Source of the DNA: Stomorhina lunata
Lineage: Eukaryota; Arthropoda; Insecta; Diptera; Rhiniidae
Direction: 5' to 3'
DNA: 64,000 bases
Assembly: GCA_933228675.1 (NCBI GenBank)
Contig: OW121741.1
Coordinates: forward strand, 133,541,806-133,605,805
The notes under the pieces are model-generated. The model was given only the letters and a program-made list of their open reading frames with translations, ran no database searches and was not told the origin of the DNA. Positions within the stretch are counted from its first letter, which is position 1, and every line of letters begins with the position of its first letter. Shown here piece after piece: positions 48,301-58,989 of this stretch. The translations under genes and the position numbers were made by a program.

Positions 48301-49400
48301 TAAATCCAATTTTTTTATTAAAAATTTCTAAATCCAATTTTTTTAGAAAATTTTAAATAAAAATATATTTTAAAGACAATTTTGGATATACCATTTTTTA
48401 AAAGAAAATTTTCGATATTCATTTATTTATAAGAAATTTACGATATAAAAATTTTTATAGAAAAATTTCAATATAAAATTTTTCAAATAAAAATTTTTTA
48501 TAGAAAACTTTCGATATTAAAATTTTGTATAGAAAAATTTCAATATACAATTTTTTGTTGACAATTTTCGATATATAAACATTTTATAGAAAATTTTCGA
48601 TAAAAAGTTTTTTTATAGAAAATTTTTTATAAAAAGTTTTTTTATAGAAAATTTTTTATAAAAAAAAAAAAAATTTATAGAAAACTTTTATAAAAAAAAA
48701 ACTCTTTTTTTATAGAAAAATTTTTGATATAAAATTTTTTATAGAAAAATTTTTGATATGAAATTTTTTATAGAAAAATTTCTAATTTAACATTTTTGAC
48801 AAAACATTATTTTCATAGAATTTTTTTTTATAGAAAATATTTCGATATAAAATATTTTCATAGAAAATTTTCGATATAAAAATTTTGCATAGAAAATCTT
48901 TGATATAAACATTTTTTTAGATAATTTATAATCAAAAAATTTTTTATAGAAAATTTTCGATATAAATATTTTTAAATTAAAATTTTTGATAGGAAATTTT
49001 CGATACACAATTTTTTATAGAAAATTTTCAAAATAGTTTTTTTCAAATTTTTATAGAAAATTTTTCTAATAAAAAATTTTAATATAAGAATATTGTGCAG
49101 AAAATCTTCTATATAAAAATTTTGTATAGAAAATTTTCATTATAAGAATTTTGTACAACAATTTTTAATATAAAAATTTTAATAGAAAATTTTTGATATA
49201 AAAATTTTAATAGATAATTTCTGATATAAAAATTTGAATAGAAAATTTTTCATATAAAAATTTGAATAGAAAATTTTTCATATAAAAATTTGAATAGAAA
49301 ATTTTTAATATAAAAATTGTATATAGAACTTTTTCGATGAAGATTTTTTTGTATAAATTTTTTTAGAAATTTTTGGGTATAATTTTTTTTAGAACAAAAT
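45380..49400 (+). repeat. tandem array, ATAGAAAATTTTCGATATAAAA type, about 28-31 bp
   Basis: Units read ATAGAAAATTTTCGATATAAAA with a T tract of variable length, so unit size varies from about 25 to 31 bp. The block includes an almost exact tandem duplication of 1289 bp (45464-46752 and 46753-48041) and a 265-bp duplication inside it. The right part (48040-49400) is degenerate, with AT homopolymer stretches. Open frames such as the minus-strand one at 48787-49008 are satellite translations. Confidence 0.93.
45464..48041 (+). repeat. 1289-bp near-identical tandem duplication
   Basis: Everything from AAAAATGTTTATAGAAAAC at 45464 recurs at 46753; ATCCAATTTTTTTTAG at 46481 recurs at 47770. Both distances are exactly 1289 bp, so no net length change accumulated. 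By eye I found one substitution (TTTTCGATAC at about 46285 against TTTTTGATAC). The right copy ends near 48041, after CGATACAAAAT. Within each copy TGGAATAACATTTTTAATAG repeats 265 bp apart (46391 and 46656). It must be either very recent or an assembly error. Confidence 0.92.
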
Positions 49401-49740
49401 TTGTTTGTAGAAAATTTTTAAATGTATTGGGAAGGCCATTAATTAAAAATGTCATAAATCGAAAAGGTTTTGAATTTTATATTTTTTATGGTTAATTTTT
49501 TTTTATTGTGAAGTACAATTTATTTCAATAGAAAATTTTTAATATAAAAATTTTATATAGAATTTTTTCAATGTCGATTTTTTTGTATACATTTTTTTTT
49601 TAGAAATTTTTGGGTATAATTTTTTTAGAACAAAATTTGTTTGTAGAAAATTTTTAAATATATCGGGAAGGCCATAAATTAAAAATGCCATAAAACAAAA
49701 AGGTTTTGAAATTTATTTTTTTTATTGTTAAGTACAATTA
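49320..49740 (+). repeat. 226-bp tandem duplication at the array edge
   Basis: The phrase TTTGTTTGTAGAAAATTTTT followed by CGGGAAGGCCAT (or TTGGGAAGGCCAT) and AAAAGGTTTTGAA occurs twice, with GGGAAGGCC at 49439 and 49665. The copies differ by about one base in ten and by small indels, so this event is older than the 1289-bp one. Confidence 0.85.
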
Positions 49741-49741
49741 C

Positions 49742-50345
49742 ATATTATTTTATTCTTTCCAACTGTAAAACGAAAGATGGTCTTCAAATACTCAGTTGTC
49801 TTAAGTTTGTTGTCGTAATAATTTTCTTTGACAGCGCTTTACAGAAAATAGTTCATATATGCCAAATCGCAGATTCTTGGCGGCCAATTGACGTTAAAAT
49901 TTAGGCTAATTAAATGGATATCAAACATTTATTGCAATAAATCGATTGTGCCATAAGGTTCGTAGGAAGTTCCATAATCCTGATGACACAAAACATCGTT
50001 CACATCAATACCATGAAGAGAAAGCTCAAAAAAATCGGTTGTCATGGTGCGATAGATTGGTTCATTTATTGTAATAATAATGGTCAAAGAAATATGGGTG
50101 ACTCCGCCTAAGAAGCTACACCAACCAGTCACATATAATCGATGCATTGGTTTCTCTAAGAAGGCGTGTGGGTTTTCTGAACCCCAACAATGGTAACTTT
50201 TTACCAATAAAAATAAAAACGAGCTTCATCCGAAACGATTATTTTTAGAAATACATGATGTTTTGAAAATTTGATATTGTCTTTCACATAAATTTCAACT
50301 GAATCCTAACGTTGTTCAAGAGTAAATCAAATTATTCCGTTCAGT
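49742..50345 (-). pseudogene. Tc1/mariner-superfamily transposase relic (DD41D type)
   Basis: On the minus strand, pieces of a mariner-type transposase follow in order. There is an N-terminal FTLEQR motif (codon ending at 50326), then a jump with most of the DNA-binding region missing, then IVSDEARF with the first catalytic Asp at 50228-50230. A frameshift follows, then WGSENPHAFLEKPMH, VTGWC, and HQDYG with the second Asp at 49977-49979. Next come TIDLLQ, a stop, then HLISLN, NWPPR and CDLAYMNYFL. The third catalytic position is Asn (49851-49853) where the family has Asp in LTPLDYFLWG; 41 residues lie between it and the second Asp. A TAA replaces the Trp codon. Cut-and-paste transposases of this family need all three acids, so this copy is dead. 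A 92-codon open frame at 49929-50207 is its longest unbroken piece. Confidence 0.82.
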
Positions 50346-50445
50346 GGATATATATACTGGATATATAGTATATTCTAAATTTTGTGACAAAATAGCGTAA
50401 TAAAATTATTGAAAGATTCAACTAGCCGTTGGCTTAAATTTGAAA

Positions 50446-50466
50446 TGGTTGACCCACCCCGTATAA
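50446..50466 (-). repeat. possible terminal repeat of the mariner relic
   Basis: GGTTGACCCACCCCGTATA lies about 120 bp beyond the N-terminal end of the transposase relic. Its position and the ACCCCGTATA ending fit a terminal inverted repeat. No partner was found on the other side, where the array edge begins, so that end is probably lost. Confidence 0.35.
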
Positions 50467-50754
50467 GGTATCCTGAAGTCTTACTAATCAATGTTCAATA
50501 CTATTCCCTAGTATTTTGCCTGTCGCCTATGGAAGCTATACAATATTTTATCTGAGTTACCTATCCATTAGTTTTGCAATGTCTTAAGAAAAAATTTAGA
50601 AAAAATATGACTAAAATATTTCCAAAATATCAGCAAAATCGATTACCTTGAAAGAAGAAATTGAAAAAAAAAATTAAAGGAAATTTTAAAAATAAAATTC
50701 TTTTAAGTTTTTAATGAATGTTTGAGTAATATTTTCTTCTCCATATAATTTATG
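50467..50754. other. spacer, no gene seen
   Basis: AT-rich sequence without recognisable features. Confidence 0.6.
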
Positions 50755-50866
50755 CCCCTAATTCATAATCAAAAATAAAACTATAGCAAGCTTATAATTC
50801 AAATTTTCCATACAAATTTAAATTATAAGAATTTGATAATTTTAAAATTTGTTTATGAATTAGGGG
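50755..50866. mobile_element. 112-bp palindromic MITE-like element
   Basis: The two ends are exact inverted repeats of 14 bp, CCCCTAATTCATAA at 50755-50768 and its complement at 50853-50866. The rest of the arms also pairs imperfectly, with CTTATAATTCAAATTT facing AAATTTAAATTATAAG. The whole can fold to one hairpin. There is no coding capacity. No clear target-site duplication is seen, so the exact ends and the parent transposon are uncertain. Confidence 0.7.
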
Positions 50867-51834
50867 GTAAATATTTTATTTTTCCTGATAGGAATTGAAT
50901 TATTTAATGATTTTCCTCTGAATAATTTTCTCACTGATTTAATAGTTTAACCATTATTTGCAATTTATTTAAACACAATTGCTACCTCCAAGGAAATTGT
51001 TTAAAAAAATTGCTGGAAATTAAAATGAATTTCACATGATTACTTGAATATTGAAAGGATACCAAGAAAGAAAGGATATGCTAATCCCAATCACCCAAAG
51101 TTTACCCTACATCATTACATTATAAAGCTAATAATTTATAAATATAATGCTTTGTTCTGATAAATATATGTTACAGAACTTATCAAAACAAATCAAATCC
51201 TTCTTCTCTTCTCTCCTTCTGTTCCTTTTCCATAATTTGTGTTCATTTCATTCTGATGATATTTTATGACATTTCTATTTCATTCTTTGTAATCCATTTG
51301 TTTTAAATATTCAAAGATTTGGTTGATTCAAACACATAAACATTTTCCTAAACGCGTGTTTGTGTGTGTGTGTGTGAGTGTTAACAAATTTTCCTATAAA
51401 ATACACATGCGAATACAATTGAAATGACAAAAGAAACATATTATTGGAATTGCCATATTTAGGTATGAAAAATACATGTAGATTATCAATAATAGTATGA
51501 AAATAATCGAGGGGATATAAACTGATGATTATTGCTTTGCAGCGGTTCCAAGACCCGAAAAAAACCTCGAAATGTCTATAGTTGTTTACAAATAAACATT
51601 AATATTAGGTTGCTTCTTATCTTACCTTCGCTCTAGTATAATACTCTTAATATGGAACTGCTGGATTCTGTTGATTACGAATCTATACCGGGACCCTAAT
51701 ATACTTTTTATTACATTCAGTTTTGTATACTTTCAAACATAAGAGCGGCTCTATTCTAAAACAATTCAAAATCGACTTTTCAGTCACCCTCTTAATATGC
51801 AATTTGATCGATTTTAATCAATTTTTTTTTTAAC
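50867..51834. other. spacer, no gene seen
   Basis: AT-rich spacer with TCTTCTTCTCTTCTCTCC near 51200 and a (GT)n stretch at 51360-51380. The phrase GATTACGAATCTATACCGGG near 51674 is more complex but unrecognised. Confidence 0.6.
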
Positions 51835-53030
51835 TTTTCTATAGCAAATATTTTTCTATAGAAAATTTTTTGGTATCAACAATTTTTCTATAGAAAATTT
51901 TGGTATCAAAAAAATTTCTATAGAAAATTTTTTGGTATCAAAAAAATTTCTATAGAAAATTTTTGGTATCAAAAAAATTTCTATAGAAAATTTTTTGGTA
52001 TCAAAAAAATTTCTATAGAAAATTTTTGGTATCAAAAAAATTTCTATAGAAAATTTTTTGGTATCAAAAAAATTTCTATAGAAAATTTTTGGTATCAAAA
52101 AAATTTCTATAGAAAATTTTTTGGTATCAAAAAAATTTCTATAGAAAATTTTTCGGTATCAAAAAAATTTCTATAGAAAATTTTTTGGTATCAAAAAAAT
52201 TTCTATAGAAAATTTTTGGTATCAAAAAAATTTTTGTAGAAAATTTTTTGGTATCAAAAAAATTTCTATAGAAAATGTTTTGGTATCGAAAAAGTTTCTA
52301 TAGAAAATTTTTCGGTATCAAAAATTTTTGTATAGAAAATTTTTTGCTATCAAAAATGTTTCTATAGAAAATTTTTTGCTATCAAAAATTTTTCTATAGA
52401 AAATTTTTTGCTATCAAAAATTTTTCTATAGAAAATTTTTTGCTATCAAAAATTTTTGTATAGAAAATTTTTTGCTATCAAAAATTTTTCTATAGAAAAT
52501 TTTTTGCTATCAAAAATTTTTCTATTGAAAATTTTTTTCTATCAAAAATTTTTCTATAGAAAATTTTTTGCTATTAAAAATTTTTCTATAGAAAATTTTT
52601 TGCTATAAAAAATTTTTCTATAGAAAATTTTTTGCTATCAAAAATTTTTCTATAGAAAATTTTTTGCTATCAAAAATTTTTCTATAGAAAATTTTTTGCT
52701 ATCAAAAATTTTTCTATAGAAAATTTTTTGCTATCAAAAATTTTTCTATAGAAAATTTTTTGCTATCAAAAATTTTTCTATAGAAAATTTTTTGCTATAA
52801 ACAATTTTTCTATAGAAAATTTTTTGCTATCAAAAATTTTTCTGTAGAAAATTTTTTGCTATCAAAAATTTTCCTATAGAAAACTTTTTGCTATCAAAAA
52901 TGTTTCTATAATTTTTGTATACAAAATTTTTTGGTATTAAAACTATTTCTAAAGAAAATGTTTTAATGACAAAAGTTATTCTGTAGAAATTTTTTCGGTA
53001 TCAAAAATTTTTCTATATATTTATAAAAAT
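51835..53030 (+). repeat. tandem array, CTATAG with GGTATC (31/32 bp alternating) then GCTATC (32 bp)
   Basis: In the left part (51850-52300) units are CTATAG, A4, T5 or T6, GGTATC, A7T3, and lengths alternate 32 and 31 bp (CTATAG at 51918, 51950, 51981), making a 63-bp dimer. The right part (52330-52900) has GCTATC as second half and a steady 32-bp unit (52394, 52426). The minus-strand open frame at 51856-52098 exists because 63 is divisible by three: it repeats a 21-residue block and is not a gene. Confidence 0.96.
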
Positions 53031-53059
53031 TTTTATTAAAAATATGTTTTGTTGTAAAA

Positions 53060-53285
53060 AGAAAGTGATACTCATATTGATAATAATACTGATACTAATA
53101 ATGGTTTTAAAACTGATACTAATACTTATACCTTTACTTATATTAATGCTGATACTAATACTGATACGTACACTGATACTAATACTCATACTAATACTGA
53201 TACTAATACTGATACTAACACTGATACTTATACTTTTACTAATAATAATACTGATATTAATACTAATACTGATACTAATAACGAA
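53060..53285 (+). repeat. 6/12-bp microsatellite, ACTGATACTAAT type
   Basis: About 36 hexamers of the form ACTNAT or ATTNAT, mostly alternating ACTGAT and ACTAAT. The hexamer phase gives long open frames on both strands (Ile/Ser repeats on the minus strand, Leu/Ile on the plus strand), which are artefacts. Confidence 0.95.
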
Positions 53286-53952
53286 CATTGTTGCTAATAA
53301 AAGATATTTAGTCTTACAAATTTTTTTTTTCAGTTAATGTGTCCTCATTTCTAGATGGCCAGGCAAAAGTCGGTTTATTTATGTGAAGTTCGAACCGCTC
53401 TATTATTCATAGTAACGTGTGCTCATTGTAGTGTTAAATATTTATTTATTATTTTGATTTGATTTCGTATTAAATAATTTGCTTTTCCTAATTTCCATAA
53501 TTTGTTCGCCAGTGCATAAAATTTCTGGGAAAAATAAAAGTTTTACATACCCACACACACAAACACTCATATATTTAAATTTATAAGTACACACACAGAC
53601 AAGTAAAAGTTGATTGATTGACATTTTGTATAGAAATTTGTATTAAAGACTAAAATATAATTTCATTTGATTTAATATTCTGTTCTACTTTTCAGGATGT
53701 CTGCAATTTAGTTTATGTTTCTTATAGATTCAATAAAGTTTTCTTGATTTTGTCTAACAATATTGAACATAATAAATTTAGGTGTAACTAAGTTTTTAAG
53801 GTGTGTCCGACTGTCCATCAGAATCTCTCTTAAAAAAAACACGCATATCCTTTTGAACAAAACTTTAGTCATAGAAGACCTCCTTTTCCCTAATAAATTC
53901 AATAAAATATTTTACATGTTTGTGTCTGAAAAATTTAAATCAGTAACCCTCA
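53286..53952. other. spacer, no gene seen
   Basis: AT-rich spacer with CACACACACAAACACTC near 53552. Open frames at 53442-53624, 53708-53902 and 53763-53993 overlap on opposite strands and have no domain. Confidence 0.6.
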
Positions 53953-53997
53953 CACTCAGAAAAAAGACATGTACTAAATTTGAGGAAAAATAATTCC
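53953..53997 (+). repeat. left terminal inverted repeat of foldback-like element
   Basis: CACTCAGAAAAAA followed by TACTAAATTTGAGGAAAAATA. It pairs with 58325-58383 with a gap of about 20 bases in the left copy. Confidence 0.75.
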
Positions 53998-55199
53998 TTG
54001 AAAATTGTAAAAAAAATTCCTTATTCAGAGTAAATTTTTACTCAAAACTAGGAAAAATTGTTACATTCCAGTAAAAAATACAACATTTAAATAAAAAATT
54101 TATAGTTCATATACTAAAAAATAGTTAACATTTTTCCATAGAAAAATTGGAAGAATTTTGTAAAATATTATTTATTTTAGGGAAATTTTTGTTAAAAACT
54201 ATTAAATATGTCCTAAATTTTAGGTCATCATATCGTAAAACAAGGTAATATTGACTTTAGTTCAAAAAATTTGATTGAGTAAATGATTTACTCAAAAATA
54301 GTTCATAAAATTGAACTTACTTAAAATCTGGAAGTTGTTGTCGTAAATTTAAGTACATTATTTTCCTAATTACTAAAAAGTTATACTTAAATTTAGAAAA
54401 ATTTCTACATTTTAGGAAAAATTTATTTAAAATTAGTTAAGATAAATTACAACGTCCAATAGTATACACTTTTCTTATAATATGTAAAACTATAATAATT
54501 AGTTGAAAGTTATATACTTATATTTAGGAAAATTTTCCTTAAAATTAGTTCAGATAAATCAGAAGAAATCATGTTTAAATTTATGAAGTAATTACGAAAT
54601 ATATTTTATAATGAGTAAAATTGTAATAATTACTTGAAAGTTATATACTTATATATAAGAAAAATTTTCCTAAAAATTAGTTCATATATTGAAAAATAAA
54701 TGTCAATAAATTATTTTCATTTATAATTTATTTTAAATTTTTGTCCGTGTTATTTTTTTTTACAAATTTCGGTTTAAACGGCGCTTTTTTTTGATATTTG
54801 TGAAAAAAAAAATATTGGTGTTATAAAAAATTAAATTTCGACTAGGATTTGTGCCAAAAATTCTGTGTTTGTTTCTTCCGTCCTTAGATTCAATAAGTAA
54901 TGGAATTTGATTTGTTTTAACACTTCAAAAGGAAATATTAGTGAGGAAGCAATTAAGAGGCATTGTTTATACTGGAAAATCGACAAGAAGATGATAATTT
55001 AAAGACAGAGGTAAGAAAAAAATCAAATTTGAGGTGTATTTAAAATCATAACACTGCATTCTTTTTTAGCAATAAGGGTATTCATAATATCCTCGATACT
55101 TCATAAGGCTGTTTTATAAGATGCGTTTGGATATCTTTATTATATAATGGTAAGTCTATTCACGTCCTAAATATTAATACTTTTTAACTTAATATTTAT

Positions 55200-55855
55200 A
55201 TTTGTTATCTTCGACAGAAGTGCCACTTGGTACGATTGTTTAGGTGGTTGGCCGAGCGATGACCGTCTGTTGAAGGCACAATAGGGCATAAACAAAAGGA
55301 GCTAGGTTAATAAAACTTGGCAAAAACATTTTTCATTTCTTGGAAAATTTTGGAATTGAAATTGGCGAAATCGGTTTACATTTGACCATAGCTCCAGTAT
55401 AACCTCGCCTACGATTATTTGCTAATAAATGACAAATTATAAAAGGTATGTTGATAAAATTTAATACAGAGAAGTTTTATATAATCAGTAGGCAAAATAT
55501 AAAGTTGCATCAGACCATTTTTAAACATAGCTCCCATACAAAATACTTACGGCAACAGCCTATATTCCACCTAAATTACACTTAAACGCCAATAAATTAT
55601 AAACAATAATAGCTATGGCCACTAAATTTGGCACAAAGTTTTATGTCAGTGACAGCCAGTGTGCAAAATCTTCTTACTATCGGTCAATATTTAACCGTAT
55701 AAAAAACTTAAGAAAATATATATTTTCGAATTTGGTCGACATTTTGAACTAGCTGCGCACCCTTATAGATATGTGAGATATGTTCTAAATTTACCACAAT
55801 TTGGTGGTGGGTATGTAAGATTCGGCGCAGCCGAATGTAACACTCTTATTTATTT
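55200..55855 (+). mobile_element. relative of the 6357-8878 composite element, 3' part
   Basis: The right end GGTGGGTATGTAAGATTCGG-CGCAGCCGAATG, followed by a CACTCTTATTTATTTG tail, matches the right end at 8828-8878; the hairpin ATTCGGC-GCA-GCCGAAT is at 55820-55836. Inside, ATTTGACCATAGCTCCAGTATAACCTCGCCTACGAT-like text parallels TTGACAATTGATTCCGTATAACTTCGCCTAAGAT at about 7787. It lies inside the foldback-like element and adds length to its left half, so it probably inserted into it. No coding frame is seen. The left boundary is approximate. Confidence 0.6.
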
Positions 55856-56403
55856 GTACTTGAAATTATCGTTCCGTCTTTCAAATTAGCCTTTTAACGT
55901 CACTCGGTCTTAATTCATATTTGACCCCACTTAAATTAATCCTTTAAATGATTTAAACGTAAGAAAGTGGTTTTTTGCATGACTCTTAATAATAAAGCAA
56001 GTGACAAGAGGCTCCACATCACCATTTTAACATTTGTTAGCAGTCGTTTTCTTAAAAAAGTCAATGGTCTTCCCTGCCAATCAACTTTTTGAGGAACAAA
56101 CTATATAAGTGATGCCTTTATAACACTGTCTCCTCAGTTTTATATTAGGGTATGTCGTTTGCCAGGAAGTTGTTATATATCTACGTAGTAAATATCATAG
56201 TTCAACATCAGATTTAAAGAAAAGAATTAGGGTAAAAGTGACAGAGATTTAAATAACCCTAAAAGCGATCTTCTAAATGGAGAGTTATTGGATTTAGGTA
56301 CAATTTTTTTATTATATTAAATTAATTGGCAAGTATTTAAGGTACATATATTTTTAGATTGAGCTTTTGCGTAATGCATTGATAAGTATCTAAAATTAAA
56401 AAA

Positions 56404-56843
56404 ATAGTATAGGTGTTTTAAAGTGGCAGGGCGTATAGTAAGGGGCAAAATTTAATACATTATTTATTAATACAAAATCGAAAAAAATTTTAGGTAAAAC
56501 TAAAAAATTATTGTTTGGTATTAATTGTGTTCCTTTAGCCAAACACTTTTATTAACTCGTGTTCATTGACCATCAGATGGACGAATATAAACCGAACCGG
56601 GTCAGATTGTCGGCAATGGACATGGGTTGATAAAAGTGTTGGGCTATATAAACAAAATTTATACCAAACAACTATTTGTGACATTTAACAAAATTAAATT
56701 TTAAGCTTTATTTTCTTAAATTTGTTCGATTTAGTAATAATAAAAATAAATAATGCATTTTACTAGTCGTCCGTTTAAAAAGTTTATTTTCCCTAACTGT
56801 ATGCTCTAAATTAAAAAATATATATTTAACACCTATACTATAT
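56404..56843. repeat. long imperfect inverted repeat, arms about 175 and 230 bp
   Basis: The inner arms are the clearest: TAGCCAAACACTTTTATTAA and GTGTTCATTG (to 56578) face TAGCCCAACACTTTTATCAA and ATGTCCATTG in complement (from 56614). Pairing continues outward through TTGTTTGGTAT, CATTATTTATT and AGTATAGGTGTT. The loop is about 35 bp. It may be a separate hairpin transposon or the folded centre of the surrounding element. Confidence 0.75.
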
Positions 56844-58324
56844 TTTATATTTTTTGAAAAATGACCTTGGATTAGTTCAATTGGGAAGACTAAGGACCTT
56901 TAGTGTTCCGTAGCCAAAGATGCCGTGTGTCACAAAGAGCGTCCCTTCCATGTTATTTTATCAAAGTAAATAACAATTTGACTATAAAAAGGCTTTCATA
57001 TTTTTCAATGTATTATACTACAGTTAGTTCTGAAGTACGATTTTTTTATTTATCTACCTTATAAACTTTGTCATCATTAATAAATATATTTATATAAATC
57101 CATATCTTTTTTCCATTAACTCTCAACTTGGACAAAAATGCTTTCATATTGAACTTTATATTACATTTTCAAATAAATTAATTCTTAAACTTGTAAAAGA
57201 AGATCAAATATTTAATGGCAAAGAATGAGTAATAAAATATATTGAGCCATTGTCCGAATTTATTTTAGTTGGAAGAAACTTTCTTAAATACGAATGGGGG
57301 AAATTACAAAACTACTTCATTCATTTTTCTATGACTTTAAATTTATTGTATTTTTTAACATAAGTTGTTATTGATTGTAATTTCCAAAAATACTCCCATT
57401 TTTTCCCCCATAAGAACTAATTTTACTGTTTGGGGGCGGATGCGGAACTTATTTTATAACATATTATTTTGTTAAGAAAAATATTTCTTCGCGAAAATTA
57501 AGGTTAAATTTAAAAAAACAAGGTGCACTTTAATATTTATAAGTAAATGTAAAAATTGATGTAAATTTAAATATTATTTCTTATTTAAATATGTATATGT
57601 ATTTTAAAAATATTTTTGTAAAATTATGAAAAGTATCAATAAAAATATTTTGTACCATTTTTTATACTTTTATTTTATAAAGGGGATACATTTTTTTAGA
57701 AAATAATTTTACTTAATTTTAGTTCTTTTTTTGTATAATTTAGGAAATATAAAATTCAGATAAGTATAAAATTTACTGAAAACTAGAAATAAGTTTTATT
57801 AATGTAGAAAATATTTTATACTGGGAATGAATATTTTATTAAATATAAGGATTAAACTTATTTATTTTCTGACTGTTTTTCCCACTTTTAAGGAAAATAT
57901 TTCCTAAAAATTATAAATTTTTTATAAGATCTAAATAAATAATTTACTGAATTTCTGTAATCTTTTTCTACTATTGTAGAAAATTTGATCATAAGTTTAC
58001 TGCAGTTTTTACTTGTTTTAAGTAAAAATAAATTATCTTTTAACTAAAATGAAGGAAAAATTTCCTTAATTAAAGCATTGCTAAATATTTATCTGAACTA
58101 AATTAAAGGAAATATTTACTTGTTTTTAAGAAGTTTTCAGATAAAATATGAACTAAATTATAGTAGTTTTTTCTCCAAGTTTTTAGTTAAATTTTATTTG
58201 ATTTAAGTTAAAATTTGTTTAATATAAGGAATTTTGTCAAAAACTTAAGGAAATTTTTTTCGTGGAATTAAGGAATTTTTTTACTCAATTGCTGTAAAAA
58301 ACGGCTTTGGCGCCATACGACAAC

Positions 58325-58383
58325 TATTTTTTCCTCAAATTTAGTAAATTTTCCTAAATTTTAGTTCATTTTTTTTCTGAGTG
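58325..58383 (-). repeat. right terminal inverted repeat of foldback-like element
   Basis: Its complement begins CACTCAGAAAAAA and includes TACTAAATTTGAGGAAAAAATA, matching the left end. The additional stretch TGAACTAAAATTTAGG between these two parts is lacking in the left copy. Confidence 0.75.
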
Positions 58384-58985
58384 CACTCATACTTTATATT
58401 ATATATTCATAGATATCATTTTGATTATATTGAATAAAAAATAAAAACTTATTAAAAATTTACATATTTCTAGTGACACCAGAGAGACAGAGATGGAGTG
58501 AAAAAAAGGATGTTGATTTTTCTAGTGACTTACCAAAATTACAGCTTTGGGAATTGTTGGAGATTATAACAATCTACTTTACATAATTGTATTATATGGT
58601 TTGCAAAATAGGCCAACAATAACATAAAATTAATTGCAAATATGCCATGGACTGGTAGAGACGAGGGATCGGATTTGTTTAAATTCTAAAATTTTCAGTT
58701 TTGGTCGATGTTCATAAATTTTCTATTGAAACAGTTTATGAGCGTCTATATTTATGCGAATTTTGCAATTTAATCTACAAGTTAATTTTAAAGATATGTA
58801 GTTTACTGTTAACATCATAAATAAAAAAATCTCATTTAAAGTCAAAATTCATACAATTTATGCAAACGCACACACACTAACTTATTTTTGTTTATATATG
58901 AGAGCAAACAAATACGCATAAATATTTTTAGGCTTTTTTGTTACACACACAGTCATAATGGGGATGATTAGAAGAAAATTTATTT
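58384..58985. other. spacer, no gene seen
   Basis: AT-rich sequence with GACACCAGAGAGACAGAGATGG near 58473 and TTACACACACAGTC near 58939. No gene or element is recognised. Confidence 0.6.
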
Positions 58986-58989
58986 CCGT

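Larger units (their letters stand above)
53953..58383. mobile_element. foldback-like element with CACTCAGAAAAAA terminal inverted repeats
   Basis: The left end CACTCAGAAAAAA and subterminal TACTAAATTTGAGGAAAAA are matched in inverted form at the right end, TTTTTCCTCAAATTTAGTA...TTTTTTCTGAGTG, ending at 58383. Both sub-terminal zones (about 53990-54720 and 57680-58370) consist of many decayed short motifs such as TTAGGAAAATTT and TTTTCCTAAAA, which pair across the element. Flanking CCCTCA and CACTCA differ by one base and may be a short target-site duplication. No transposase frame is visible. The middle contains a relative of the composite element (55200-55855) and an inverted repeat (56404-56843). 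The non-coding, repeat-built arms resemble foldback elements; the family is unknown. Confidence 0.6.

Noticed and set aside
51856..52098. 80-codon minus-strand open frame with a regular 21-residue repeat
   Set aside because: It arises because the 63-bp satellite dimer is a multiple of three and lacks stops in that phase.
53013..53337. Ile/Ser-rich and Leu/Ile-rich open frames on both strands
   Set aside because: They are translations of the hexamer microsatellite, which has no stop in several phases.
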